Shown piece by piece: positions 45,088 through 57,741 of a DNA stretch of 64,000 bases (positions within the stretch are counted from its first letter, which is position 1; each line of letters begins with the position of its first letter). Source of the stretch: Megalobrama amblycephala (taxonomy: Eukaryota > Chordata > Actinopteri > Cypriniformes > Xenocyprididae). Below the pieces are notes generated by a model that saw nothing but the letters and a program-made list of their open reading frames with translations, did not search any database and had not been told where the DNA came from. A program made the translations under genes and the position numbers. The stretch is from positions 8,184,415-8,248,414 of the forward strand of contig NC_063061.1 in the NCBI RefSeq assembly GCF_018812025.1, in the 5' to 3' direction.

Positions 45088-45332
45088 CAAATCCGAGCAT
45101 GAAGACAGGGAGCACACTCTGGAGTATGGAGACAAGTAACTGGAAACCCTGGAGACGATCGTGGAAGAAGTCCATTACATGTAAACGAGACCAGACAACT
45201 GAGTGAGGTGAGCAGTGTGCTTAAATAGTCTGGTGAGGAGTGTGCTGATTGGATGCCGGTGCACGTGATCAATACTCTGGTGAGGGAGTGTGTTGTGATT
45301 GGTTGATGTTGGAGCCTGGCGGGTCTGTGACA
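45088..45332 (-). repeat. 5' LTR (truncated) of the gypsy element
   Basis: Its minus-strand start is TGTCACAGACCCGCC. It includes a 59-base segment (45274-45332) absent from the other LTR, while the polyadenylation side is missing. Confidence 0.78.
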
Positions 45333-45336
45333 GTTA

Positions 45337-45660
45337 TATTATATTATATTATATTTGACATACGTACAACAAAGCCAGCAAAACTATTATATTATATTAT
45401 ATTATATTATATTATATTATATTACATTATATATGACATATGTACAACAAAGCCAGCAAAACTATTATATTATATTACATTATATTACATTATATTATAT
45501 TATATTATATTATATTACAAATACATTAATTATATTATATTATATTATATTATATTATATTTATTACAGTACATTACATTATATATGACATACCTTCAAC
45601 AAAGCCACCAAAACTATTATATTATATTATAAAATATATGACATACGTATAATATATAAC
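45337..45660. repeat. Right part of the ATATT minisatellite
   Basis: Runs of the pentamer ATATT (also ATATTACATT) are punctuated by a spacer containing ACAACAAAGCCAGCAAAACT at about 45365, 45443 and 45597. The ILYYIILYYI reading frames are translations of this repeat. Confidence 0.93.
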
Positions 45661-45699
45661 AATAAAATCTATATAATATAATCTAATATAAGAAATAAC

Positions 45700-45887
45700 A
45701 AATTGTATGAAAACTCATACTTCAGGCTAAAGTATTTGAATAGCTTGTTTTGGGACAAGAACGAGCGCTCGCCTTGATTGGTCAGTGGAGAAGCACGTGA
45801 CCAGGGAGTCACGCGCTTTCCAGGAACCCGTCAGGAAGAAGATAAACAAAACAAACCAGAGAGGAAGACGGCGTGGATTGAGAAGAA
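45700..45887 (+). promoter_or_regulatory. Candidate promoter of the downstream gene
   Basis: Within 190 bases: an inverted CCAAT box (TGATTGGTCAG, ATTGG at 45777-45781), an E-box CACGTG (45794-45799), and CpG-bearing sequence (GAGCGCTCGCC, TCACGCGC, GACGGCG) that stands out from the AT-rich surroundings. Followed by an exon with a strong donor. Confidence 0.55.
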
Positions 45888-45963
45888 ATGACATTAACTT
45901 TTTCTAAACACGATTTAAATTTGGAGTTACAACCATTTTTTCTAGTACATGGGTTCCTTAAAG
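45830..45963 (+). other. Candidate first (probably non-coding) exon of gene 2
   Basis: Donor CTTAAAG|GTGAGTC at 45963|45964 is near consensus. An ATG at 45888 opens 25 codons to the donor (MTLTFSKHDLNLELQ...), but nothing about it is conserved to my eye, and the next exon has an in-frame stop before its likely start codon. I therefore treat the exon as 5' UTR. The left boundary is a guess. Confidence 0.5.
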
Positions 45964-48430
45964 GTGAGTCATCTTTTTTACTATGACAGCGCAGTGAAGT
46001 GTGTGAGTATAGCTGTTTAAGGATGATAAAAACATTGTGTCTTGTAGTTAGCTCTCTGGCTAAGTTACGCTAGCAGAGGGGAGGGACACGGAGGCCATAG
46101 TGTGAAAGCAGCGCTCTAGTTCCTCTTTATACACTAACCTGTTCTTGTCTGTTTATCTCTCTGACAGAGCGATATTTTATATTGTGTGGCATCCTGGGGT
46201 GCCCGTTTGTCCTTTCGGATCAATATTTTTTTCCCGTAGTTGCTTAGCTGGCCAGTCATTGGCGCTGAGTAAGGGCAGAGATGTTGTTTGTTAGCTTTCA
46301 GTTACACAAGAACTTCTAGAACATTTCTTCTCGAGCTGGTCCTGCAGGACCACAGCACTGCACCTTTTGGAGTTTTCTTTTAGTTGACAAACCCAGTCCA
46401 GAACTTGATTAATAAGCTGATAATATAAATTAGATAAAGGTTCACAGAATTTATAACTACTATTCTCAGAGGATTAATATTTGTTGGTGAAACTGTCCTT
46501 TATTTACCGGACATTATTAAGCTAGAGTTCGTTGGTTTTATGATCCTCGCCATGAATATATCAAAAACAAGGTGATTTGATGTACATCAGTCGAGTTAAT
46601 CAGTGATTTCTAGACTTTTTTTTGTATTCATAGATGCTTTTACGGTGTCTCACTAGAAGTCTGCAAGGGTACACGCCCCCATCAGCACGATGCAAAGTCA
46701 AATGAAAAAACACGGTAGTTTCCGCGACATCTAGAATGACTTTGGGACATGGATAACTATCTGAACTGATTTTAATGTGTTTTGATCGTGCACCAAAAAA
46801 AAAATCGCTTTAAAATGCATTGTGTCATACATTTGAATGAGTCGTTTTTAATCTCAAGTTCATTTGCCTGCTGTCTTGTAAAGGGTTCAAAACTGAGTGT
46901 TTGTCTGTAAAATAAAAGTTTGCGGAAATAATGTTTTGCATTCCATCTGTTTACGTAACGTGTGGAGGCCTGCGATATTGTTTGTTGCCCGTCCACTCAA
47001 CCAAGCTTTGTGGGGCGGGGCGTGATTGACTGCGAATTGGTGCAATCATTTACATGCGGAGGCGGGTTATGAGTTTGCTTACAGCCAATCAGAAAGCGCC
47101 ATTGCGTGGGCGTTGTCGCAGTATCGCGGCGGGTTAGGTTGACGCTATTTGTTTTTGAAGGGGGGGGGGGCCATGTTGAGTTCAGGGTGTTGTGGAGTGT
47201 TAGTAGGTCAGAATAAAGTAGGATCTCACCCACAATGAGCGAATTACGCTAATCGTTAAAGCAGCATTCCTTTGGTTTAATGCAGATGTGTTTAATCAGT
47301 AAGGTCTCACAGGTGTAGAAATGTGAACAGTCATGAGCTGTTTAGTAGGTCATCTGACTTCATGTAAACATTGCAGAGGTGGTCACCTAACTGTTATAGG
47401 AGGGATAGCATTACATTTGCAAGGCTTTCAGCTTGCTATTTATTCAGGGTTTTATTACAAATGCATGTGTGGCTTGACAAACAGACAAAAAAAGTGAGCA
47501 AGCACTGCATTTTAAGTGCAATGTCATGACAACAGAGGCCTGATAGTAGATGCAGATGTTTTATGGCTTTTCTTTGTCATGAAATATTAAAAGTCGAATG
47601 GTCAGCTATGAAATTGAGCTTATATTTTGTCTGAAGTGTGTGCTCTTCCTAGTTTGAATAGGTGAATGAATATGGGTTTTACCCAAACTAAGGTTTGAAT
47701 TTCTCAGATGCCTGTTGTAAAATGAAAATTTTAACACATTTATTATTTATTCACCCTCATGCTGGTGCGGTCTTAGTGATTTGGGGGCACCAACATAACA
47801 ACTAGCCTATGTACTCTTTTACTTTTGTAACTCGTATTTTGCTGTCTCTTTCTCTCATAGTTTGTAGTTTATTTACCCCTTCACAACTTGTCTATGGGAT
47901 GTGTTGCTAAATTCAGTAAATAATTAGTCAACCTGATTAGGGCTGCATCTAGCGATTATTTTGATAATCCATTTAGTTGGCCAATTATTTCTTAGATTAA
48001 TCGGATAAAATACCAATTTTCTTTATTTTATTTTATTTACAATATGCACTATTCCACAACTTGCCCAATGCTGTCCTTCAAACAAACAAATTGAATGCAA
48101 GAAGTTTAAATCCCTACATTAAAAATGAAGATAATAATAAAGAAAAACAAAAACACAAACTCAGTGTTAGCAAATAAGAGGAATGTTTTGCAGGAACACA
48201 CACATTCTCTCTGGAAACTGTCATTTCTTTTTCCTATAAATGTAAGAAATGTCTTACATTTATATTCAATTACATGCAGTTATATCCCTTTAGAGTTACC
48301 ACTTTCATAAAATACCTGAATTACATGTTGACTTTTAAACCTAAATTTAACGTTAAACAACAGATATTTCATCAAAATTAATAGTTTTGTGCTGAATTTT
48401 AATTGTCCAAAGTGTACTTCAATTTTTTAC
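45964..48430. other. Start of a long intron of gene 2
   Basis: A run of 11 G lies at about 47160-47170. A left end of a hAT-type element (TAGGGCTGCATCTAGCGATT) is at 47939 without a recognised partner, and a fragment of the TTCACCCTCATG foldback family is at about 47715-47770. No exon recognised. Confidence 0.45.
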
Positions 48431-48661
48431 GTGTATGCAAGGCTCAGCGTACAGTGTGCGTGACGCGAATTTCGGCATCAGAAAATTATGCGCACTGCTG
48501 GATTTATGTAACCGCGCATACTTTGTACGTGCAGGTTGCACACGTGCATTTAATTTTTTTTTGCAGTTATTAGTTTATCCACAAGGTGGCAACTGTGCCC
48601 TGGGGCATAGATTCACAAGGTAGTCAAAGAAAAACTGCATAAACAGAACAGACTGGAACGC

Positions 48662-48838
48662 ATGCAAGCTACAGCGACAATGAAGCCCTATATAGACGCG
48701 AGATTGTGCGAAAAGGTTAGAAAGTACCCTCATTTGTACAACTCTAGCATGAAAGAATACAAAGATGTTTACATGGGTTGTAACTCGTGGCAAGAGATTG
48801 CTCAAAACTGCACCTGTGTATGCATACGAGTCAAATGA
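48662..48838 (+). pseudogene. MADF (Myb/SANT-like) fragment, PIF/Harbinger-type
   Basis: A 58-codon frame from ATG 48662 reads MKPYIDARLCEKVRKYPHLY, then NSSMKEYKDVYMGCNSWQEI and AQN before diverging into Cys-rich sequence and a stop. V-RKYPHLYN-S-KEYKD-----NSWQEIA is the MADF domain signature, found in Adf-1-like proteins and in the accessory DNA-binding protein of PIF/Harbinger transposons. About two thirds of the domain is present; the C-terminal third and any further protein are missing. GC-rich flanks with GCGTAC words (48445-48545 and 48855-48945) suggest it is a transposon remnant. Confidence 0.6.
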
Positions 48839-50034
48839 AACATACTTTACACAGCTGTGCACGTACACTGGCGTACGCGGAAAAAATTATACCCACGGCT
48901 TAATGCGTCCCATCTGTTTGACGCGCATACGCGTGCTGGCGCTCATTCAGTAAAGTCTGAAGTTTAATGCAGACTATCAGGACTGCTAGTGATGTCTTCA
49001 TTATTTAATGTATGTTTAATGAATAAATATTTCATGACAACACGTTTTTGTTACAGCCACATTTAAACGCTTATGTCAACATTGAAATAGTTGAAACTTG
49101 ATTTTTCATTATGATAACATATGATATAAAAACTGCCTTATGTGGAATTTAAATGTTATACAAAGTTGATTATTAAATAAATTTAATGATTTAATTGATT
49201 ATTAAATAAACGTTATTTTCAATTTCGGTGTTTCTGTAAAAAAATGATTTAGGTGCATCACTAATGTCAATTATTCAAAACTTCTCCTTTTGTATTTCAC
49301 ATGAAATTTGTGACATGTAATGGAGGAAATTATAGATTTTTAAAAAAAATAATTATACAGTCAGTAGTTTATAGAAATAATCAACAACCTAATAAAATTT
49401 TCCATTCGTCTTTCAGATAAGCTTCAGTTGTCCTTCGCCTCTGTGTAAGGAGCGTGCTGTTGCCGTCTCAGCGAGCAGAGACCTCTGACATTTGCAGAGT
49501 AGTCTATGCATTGAAGCCTGGACTGCAAAATGCAAGCTTGTTTGTAATTAGCTCAGACTGTCCTTTTAAGGTGCAGACAGACATTGGAGCTAATAAGACA
49601 TGTCTAAACATAAGCCTAAGTTAAACTTGAGTTTAATACGCACTAGACTGTCTCCTGTCATACTTCCTGTGTATTAGCCACAGTGTGTCTGTAGCTTTAG
49701 CACAAAGGCCACCAGTTTGATCACAGCACGCCTCGCCTACGCATAAGATTCTTCAGCTTGTGCATAACAAAGCGGCGGCCTGTAAGTGCACACTGCAAAA
49801 AACTAGTATGTGACAAAGTGAAGTTTTTAGTTTATGGACATGTTAGACTTTTATACGGGCAAAGTTTGAATATTGCAGATAAAGTAGACTATTTTTTAAT
49901 ATTGATTATTTTCAAGGTTTCATTCTTTCTGAATTTCATATTTTCATCTTAGGAACTGCATTTCTGGTAACAACATTCTGTGAACCAACTTACAGAGAGC
50001 TATTTCTTTTCTTTTATGCCTTTCAGTTGATTAA

Positions 50035-50068
<34 letters not shown>

Positions 50069-52739
50069 TTAAAATGCCATGACTCATCAAAAATGACCTT
50101 TTTGAAACTTGAAAATGTTGATTACCTAGACTTTCAATGAATGGTCAAAAATGATGAGAGATTATTAATATCTTCATTTGCATTCCAAAAATGAACAAAG
50201 GTCTTGTGGGTCTGGAATGACATACATTTAATAAAAATATTTAAAGGGCTGATTTTGTTCATATAATATTCAATATATATCAGTGGTTCCCAGCTGACTA
50301 GAAAAGCAAAATAAATACGCTTTAAAAGAGGAGGAGAAAGGCTTTTCTGTGTCTTGAAACAAAAGTCAGTCGAATTCAGCTGTTGCTTGGGAGAAACTAG
50401 ACAAATTAGGCATATACCGACATGGACAGATAAACAAGAGTACAAACCATACTGCATTAAAAACTGGTTCACTTGCAGTGAGGATTAACATGGTTTGTGC
50501 AGAGCACAGTGTGTTTTGTGCGGTGAATTATTGGCTGCCGAGAGCATGGAAGTTCGCACACATCCATAATGCATGCCCGGAAAGCAGCGTCACAGAAAGC
50601 ACAAGAATACTGAATGGAGTTGTTTTTTGCTTCTTCTAATTCACACAAAATTATATCAAAATGGCTGTCTTGGTGAGTATCCTTGTAAATATAGTCAGTT
50701 ATGTCTTAAATTAACTTAAACAGCTAAGAAATAAAATGCTTGTGTAACAGTATATTGGATCAGTGCAGCTCTTAAAGTGACTGCAGCCTAATATTCCTGC
50801 TGTTTTAATGCTAATCAAACAAAAGACCCAAAAATGGCTCACTACTCTTGACAAATTAACTTTGTAACTTTTAATAAGGATTAATATGTATTTAATTTAT
50901 ACAGTGAAGAATATGTAGTGTTTTTTTTTACATTTGTTTACTTCATTTCTGTACCTGAAAACTACTGTTAAACCAACCTAAAAAGCACTGTTTATTTAAT
51001 GTTTCTTTGTTTTGTTGTATTTATATAGGCCTGCTGAATGTTAAATGGATCCAGTCCACGTTCATTAGAAATAATGTATGCATTTTTGAACTTTGCTAAT
51101 TTATTTATTTAATCTATTTTGATAACAACTTCAAATAAGAGAGCAAGTGACAAATAATGGTATCAGAATCGGCCAATAATTGTTTGTTAAAATCGGTGCA
51201 TCCCTACATGGAACCAACTGTATTTGAATGTTTTTTTTAGAGACCAAAGACTTTATGATAATATTACTAAATTACCATAAAGAAGTACTAATACATTTCA
51301 GTACATTTTTTGTTTAAAAATAACTTATGATTTAGTATGTTGGGTCGCCACTTCATGTCCACACACTGGAGCATTGCTGTATTTGAAGTGTAGTTGTTTC
51401 ACTCAAGGAGCATTGGTAATAAACTCTTTACTAGTCACCTTTGACCTTCAGTGATGTGTCCTTCACTGTATGTTTGTACAGTTACGAGCCACTGTGTTTG
51501 GTTTTTCAGGAACTAGGCAACTACAGCAGATTGTAAACACACTTGAGCAGAAACTAGTGACCCATATTACTTTAAATTGGAAGTATGTCATGAAGTTCAA
51601 TGCAAATAGACCATCTAAAGGGTTGATTTTAAATCTAGTGGTACTACAAGTGCTTCCATAGGCTCAAAAGCGATCCGTTATAGTTTTCTTTACAGGTGCA
51701 TTTTGTAAAATAAAAGGTTAGTGTTGCTTTGATTTATTTCATACAAATTAAATTGCCCAATATCTGCACAGTCAGGGAAGGCTCTTTAGGTCTTGTAGTC
51801 AAATGTTCATTCAAATGAGGGACTGTTTACATGAACACTGTTTTCAACTAAAAATGCACAACTTTTTATGTGTTTTAGCCATTCATTTATATGACAATGG
51901 CATTTTGGGGGCCTGAAAACACAAACTTTTGAAAACGGGTTTCAAAGGACATGTTTTTGAAAATGACACTGTTATCATCTCTCTGTATGTATATATATAT
52001 ATATATATATAATATGTGATATTCATCCTCTGAGGTGGTGTTAATTTTTTTGCAAACCAAAATTGGATTTGATTGACTGACCTCAAACTCCATCAGGGGT
52101 ATTCAGTGCAAAACCATAATTTCTAAAGCTGCAATCATGTTTCCTCTGGTCTATAGTCACTCCCAGATCATATTGAGAGACCTTTCATTCCAGCCGCTCA
52201 GGGACATGTATTCATGAGAACAATGCTTGTTTACTACACAAGATAATCATTATCAGCTGCAATCTTTTCATCTGTTTCTCCTCCTCTTTGTTTAATCTGT
52301 CTTTCTATATTTTTACATCATCCAATGTGTTGTTATTAGCCTTTGGTAGGCTATCCTATCAAAATTAGTGTTGGTAAATATTGTGAAGGCTTAATTCTTC
52401 AGTGATACTGTAGTTTTGATGTAAGCCTGCTGGGTAGATGTTCCTCCACATAGCCCTCTTTATAGTGATCATGCTGATATGAGTTATATCACAACACAAG
52501 GATATATTATGGCACGATTGCTCAAACAGTGAGCCTGTTGTTCAAGATAATGCTGCAAATGGCTGCCTCAGTGTGGAGCTTTCCAATTCTTTTGCTGTTT
52601 TTGTTTACTTGTTATGTGTTTAGTTAGTTTTTTCCTACCAGTTTCACCAGAGACAAACTACTGGACATAAGGCAACACAATCCAGACAACATTTTTCCAG
52701 CTTTTGATTATTCAGATGTTTTGTTTGAACGTTCTAGTC
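48839..52739. other. Intron of gene 2, no exon recognised
   Basis: Contents seen: (AAT)n at about 50035-50062; a decayed foldback-family piece at 50130-50240; a hAT-type right end near 51195 (AATCGGTGCATCCCTA); a transposon-end fragment at 51812-51985; a (TA)n run at 51988-52011. Nothing else recognised. Confidence 0.5.
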
Positions 52740-55700
52740 AGAGGGCCAGCGGTTCTGTTCAAACAGGAAGCATGCCGACACGCTGGTTAAGCTCCACGAA
52801 TGTGGCATCCTAGTGAATCTCCGATCTCTTCCTAACAAAACGGATGAACTACTCCTCAACTGCACAAACAAAGACTTTTCAAAATCTGCTGCATTGTGCA
52901 CTTAAACCTGGCAGAGTGAAGCCATTTCAGACAACGCACTACATCTGCCGGGCCTCCAGCTGTTCAGAGAGGATCGCATCACGGAGTCAACGGGGAACAC
53001 GAAAAGCAGTGGACAATGCTTTTGCATTAATAAAAGTTAGTGTTCAGATGTAACAACTCTGAAGAAGATGTGCTTTCCAAATTTAGAGGTGCTATTCATA
53101 AACTGTGAACCTTTCTACTCACCGTGGTAGTTTTCCTCATTCATCCATCCAGACGCTACATTCGTTTCAATAATGATTCAATAATGATAAACTATGGTTT
53201 ACTGGAAAACTCAAACAGCTTTGTCAAGCCAAAGATGATGCTTACAGAAGTGGGGATAAAATCTTGTATAAGTAGGCCAGAAGCAGACTATCAAAGGACA
53301 TCAGAATGGCTAAAAGAAGCTACTGAAGAAGAAGCTGAAGACCAGTTATCAGGATGACCCAAAGACCCGGCATCAGTCACGACAGGTCTGAGGAACATCA
53401 CCAAGTACAAGACACCACCCCCACGATCATTGGAGAATCAACTATGATCTGGCTGAAGATCTGAATGTGTTTTACTGCTGACACACACCCCCTACCCGCT
53501 CTTACCTGCACTTCACACATACACCAACACCTCCTGCTATTCAACCTGTGCTTAAGGTCTATGTGAGCTGAGCTGAGCTGAGTTTCATTTGAGAGACTGG
53601 TGTTGGCCTACCTCAAGGACATCACTGGAACCTCACTGGATTCTCTTCAGTTTGCCTAGCAAACAGGTCTGTGGATGATGCCGTCAACATGGATCTGCAT
53701 TTCAATGGACCTGCGATTTACGCAATGATCTTATTTGTGGACTACAATTTGTCTTTCAACACCAACAGACCAGATCTTCTATCATACAAACTGACCCAGC
53801 TTTTCGTGCCCACCCCAATCTGCCAGTGGACCACCAGCTTTCTGACGGATAGGCAGCAGTAGTGAGACGGGGAAACTCGCATCCAGGACTCTCACTATCC
53901 GCACTGGTGCTCCTCAGGGTTGCGTCCTCTCCCCACTGCTCTTCTTACTGACTGCACCTCTAAAGACCCTTCAGTCAAGCTTCTGAAGTTTGCAGACGAC
54001 ACCAGAGTCATCTGCCTCATTCAGGATGGTGACAAGTCTGCATACAGACTGTCTGGTACAGACAGAACATCCTTGGAGCTGTATATGCTCAAAACGGTGG
54101 AGATGATAGTGGACTTCAGGAGGAACACCCCTGCACTCCCCCACTCAGCATCATGCACAGCACTGTAAAAAAAGTCATTCAGGTTCCTGGGCACCACCAT
54201 CTCTCAGGACATGAAGTGGGACAATCACATTGACTCTATTGTGGAAAAGGCCCAGCAGAGGTTGTGCTTCCTTCACCAGCTGAGGAAGTTCAACCTGCCA
54301 CCGGAGCTGCCGATTCAGTTCTACTCAGCCATCATTGAGTCTGTCCTGTGTTCATCTATAACTGTCTGGTTTGGTTTAGCCACCAAATCGGACATCAGGA
54401 GACCACAACGGGCAATCCAGAATGAGCAGAGGATTATTGGTGCCTACCCTCCAGGGGCCTCATTTATAAAACTTTGCGTAGATTTCATCCTAAAAGTGTA
54501 CGTACGCGCAAAAGCTAGATTCTGCGTACGCACACAAAAAATCTGATTTATAAAACCATGCGTACGCCAGATCCTGCGCACAAATCTCTTTATAAATCCC
54601 AGTCAGCGGAAGATTGTGCGTACGTGCATCTCCACCCTGTCTCCTCCCCGAAATCACCATATATGGAGCTTACGACGCCTAGTTTTACTATGCATAACCT
54701 CATCTGCATATCATTTCCATACATGTTCCCATCCACGTGACATCCACGGTTAACACCGTCAAAGGTACAAGACATTGGAAAATATTAGATATGGACTATA
54801 AATGCAATTTGTGCCACACATTATGTTGATAAAGATAATCCAATATCCTCTTTGTTTTAGAATAAATATATCAAAATATCCATAAAAACAAAATTGTATA
54901 AATTCTTCAGATAAAGGTTTTAGAATAGAGATGATTCATTCATTTCTACTGGCCAGATAGTATTTGAATAGTTTTAAACAATTCAAATCAAATTTATGCA
55001 GTTTTGCTGATAAGGTGAACATATCTTTTAGGAAGTTTATAGGCTATTATTTATAGGCACTTATTTATTGCAGTGTAAATACAATTGTCTGAAACGGCGC
55101 GTCACTGACAAAGTATTTTTAAAAGAAAACATGCAAATCTTACCGTTTTCCTCAAATGATATCCTTCAAATGGTAATTATTTGAAGATCCTTCACACGAA
55201 CACCTCCTGCAGCTGTGGTTGTACAGTAAGATATTATTGGACCTATTCAAACTGGACAACGGACCGTTCGACCACCGAATCCAGCGGTGTCTTCCATAAT
55301 ATCTAAGTTAAGTGTGCATCACTGATCGTCATTCTCGAAAAAATATTTTGTCATAACATCTGCAGTATGGTTTAAAAAGGAATTATTGTGCTTCCAGCGC
55401 TCCTTGCTGTCATTAAAACAGCGTGTCACTGGAAAAGTGATCGAAAGTAGCACATCTACTATCTCAATTCATATCACTTTTGTCTCTCCTGGGGGGGAGC
55501 ATCCATTATGACGATATGTTATATACGCACATACCTTTTTATAGCCCATTCATTAAAAAAAATTAGTAAATTCAAAGTATTTGCACCTGGTTAAGAATGC
55601 TGATAATGATAATTCAGGTTGATGCAATTTGATTTATTGGGTGATGTAATAGGATAATTTAGAAGTTTTTCATTTTAAATAGTTATTGCTATTTGGGCCA

Positions 55701-56040
55701 GTTGGTGTCGCCAAAACACATACTCTTCTAAAAGAGTGCGTACGCACGGTCAAGAGCATCCTTACGGTGCGCACTTATTTACGCCAAGTTTATTTTTTAT
55801 AAATCCCGATATGTGCGTGGAAAAATGCGTACGCATATTTCTATGCCCATTTTGTGCGTACGCAACGTTTATACATCAGGCCCCAGGACCCATACTCTTC
55901 CAGAGTGAGTAAAAGTGTAGGTAAAATCATCAGACTCCACTCACCCTGGCCACAACCTATTTGAACTGTTGCTGTCTGGACGGTGCCTCGGATCGCTAGG
56001 CACTAGAACATCAAGTTTCTTCCCATAGGTTATTGCCTTC
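52740..56040 (+). pseudogene. Non-LTR retrotransposon ORF2, degenerate (CR1/L2/jockey-like)
   Basis: Read across several frames, in order: endonuclease-region words (TKRMNYSSTAQTKTF, LQLFREDRITEST); the linker (KLWFTGKLKQLCQAKDDAYR, SRLSKDIRMAKRSY); reverse transcriptase with the catalytic KLLKFADDTRVICLIQDG at about 53975-54030 and later WDNHIDSIVEKAQQRLCFLH; then, after a foldback insertion, the C-terminal THPGHNLFELL block at about 55940-55970. Many stops and frameshifts make it a dead copy. The order fits the CR1/L2/jockey group; the exact clade is not determined. Confidence 0.78.
54454..55884. mobile_element. Foldback DNA element inserted in the non-LTR retrotransposon
   Basis: Begins GGGGCCTCATTTATAAAACT and ends CGTTTATACATCAGGCCCC, inverted termini. 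Both ends are rich in TGCGTACGC motifs (left 54500-54620, right 55735-55865). It interrupts the LINE reading frame between IIGAYPP and the THPGHNLFELL block. No transposase seen; the target duplication is unclear (at most 3 bases). Confidence 0.82.
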
Positions 56041-56264
56041 CAATACCCCACTTTTTTGTGCAAAATCTTTAATCATTTTGTTATTAACAATACTGTAAAA
56101 GTTCATTATCTGTAAATGTTTATTCTGTCTAAACCTTATACTTTTTACAATAATTTTTTTTTTATTCTTAAATGTTATTATGTATTTTGTTATATTTATG
56201 TGTGTGTACTGGAAGCTTCAATACCAAGGTCAGTTCCAGACTGAATTGCCCCGTAATGTCCATT

Positions 56265-57191
56265 AAAGGGATAGGTCACCCCAAAATGAAAATTATCCCG
56301 TAATTTACTCGCCCTCAAGCAATCCAAGGTGTACATGACTATCTTCTTTCAGACGAACACAATCAGAGATATATTTAAAAATGTCCTGGCTCTTCCAAGT
56401 TTTGTAATGGTAGTGAATGGGCGGCGTTTTGCAGCCCCAAATAAATGCACCCATCCATCATAAATATAATCCATATGGCTCTAGGGGGTTAATAAAGGCC
56501 TTTTGAAGTGAAGCAATGGGTTTTTGTAAAGAAAAATATCCATATCAAAACTTTATAATCTAAAATATCTAGCTTCCGCCAGACGACCATACATATACTG
56601 CGCAAATCGACTTGCGCCAAATGAGTAACCTTTCACGCAATGTATGACGCAGGATGTAGGAGTATCGTAAGCTTAGATGTTCTAACAAAAAGGGCTGGGC
56701 AACAAACTCAAGCTCCCCTTCTCTTATATCAAAATCCTCTGACATTTCTCTTTAAAATTTCTTGCTCGTTTTAGACTTATTTGTGACCGGTGTTTTGTTT
56801 CGCTCTGTCCTCTGTGCTTCCGCGTTCGTCATTGCTTCATGCGTTGGGTCAGAGTTCACTCTTTTGCCGCAAATCAATGCATATGGCCCTCTGCAGGAAG
56901 CTAGTAATTTTAGTTAAAGTTTTAAATATGGATATTTTTCTTACAAAAACCCATCTCTTCGCTTCAGAAAGCATTTAGTAACCCCCTGGAGCCATGTGGA
57001 TTGTATTTAAGATAGATGGATGCATTTATTTGGGGCTTCAAAACACACCCCCTGTTCACTACCATTGTAAAGCTTGGTAGAGCAGGATAGTTTTAAATAT
57101 ATCTCAGATTGTGTTCATCATATACACCTAGGATGGATTGAGAGTGAGTAAATTATTGGCTAATTTTCATTTTTGGGTAATCTATCCCTTT
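56265..57191. repeat. Foldback element, AAAGGGATAG family (long form)
   Basis: Left end TTAAAGGGATAGGTCACCC, right end GGGTAATCTATCCCTTTAA. Interior words TAGGGGGTTAATAAAGGCCT and CTTCCGCCAGACG match the copy at 26334-27141. The central part encodes nothing recognisable. Confidence 0.87.
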
Positions 57192-57741
57192 AACAGCCCA
57201 GCCCTAGTTTTGAATGATGTACATGTTGATTGTTTTAGTAGAGCTCAATGCAAATCACTATTATTACCGATTATACACTCTTAAAAAATAGGGTTCCGAA
57301 AGGTTTTTTTTTTTTTTTGCAGTGATGCCATAAAACAGGGGTGCCCAAACTCTGTCCTGGAGTGTCATGAGAGAGTTTAGCTCCAACTTGCCTCACACCT
57401 GTCTGGAAGTTTCTATTATGACTAGTAAGATTACCTTGATTAGCTGGTTCAGGTGTGATCAGGTGTGTCTTATTTTAAATGTAGCTTTTTTTTTTTTTTT
57501 TTTTTTTTGTATAATTGTTTTAATATTAGACTTAATGAAATTCTATAATTTTAATGATACTGAATTTAAAAAAAACCACACCAATAAAATACTCTTTTGA
57601 AAGTATTGAAAGTAACACTAAAATCGGACAGAAAATTGGGTGGCATATATTTTCGGCCATTTTTTGCCAAAAACCGAAAATGACATTTTCGGTCGACTTG
57701 TAATGTACCTTTTATAATGCGTTGTATGTTCTCATTATAAT
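57192..57741. other. Intronic, no exon; homopolymer tracts
   Basis: T runs at about 57306-57320 and 57487-57509. GGGTGCCCAAACTCTGTCCT near 57341 starts a known-looking fish repeat that I cannot delimit. Confidence 0.45.

Larger units (their letters stand above)
40343..45332 (-). mobile_element. Defective Ty3/gypsy LTR retrotransposon, minus strand
   Basis: Internal order on the minus strand is gag, zinc knuckle, protease, reverse transcriptase, (RNase H largely lost), integrase: the Ty3/gypsy order. A 4-bp duplication GTTA lies at 40339-40342 and 45333-45336. The two LTRs are truncated in complementary ways: the right one (about 45088-45332) lacks the R/U5 side, the left one (40343-40722) lacks the start of U3 because pol sequence joins it at a shared GATCAATACT. 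A hAT-type element (41650-42994) and frameshifts break pol. It cannot be autonomous. Confidence 0.88.

Noticed and set aside
45249..45632. 127-codon frame rich in Tyr, Ile and Leu
   Set aside because: Translation of the ATATT minisatellite running on from the LTR.
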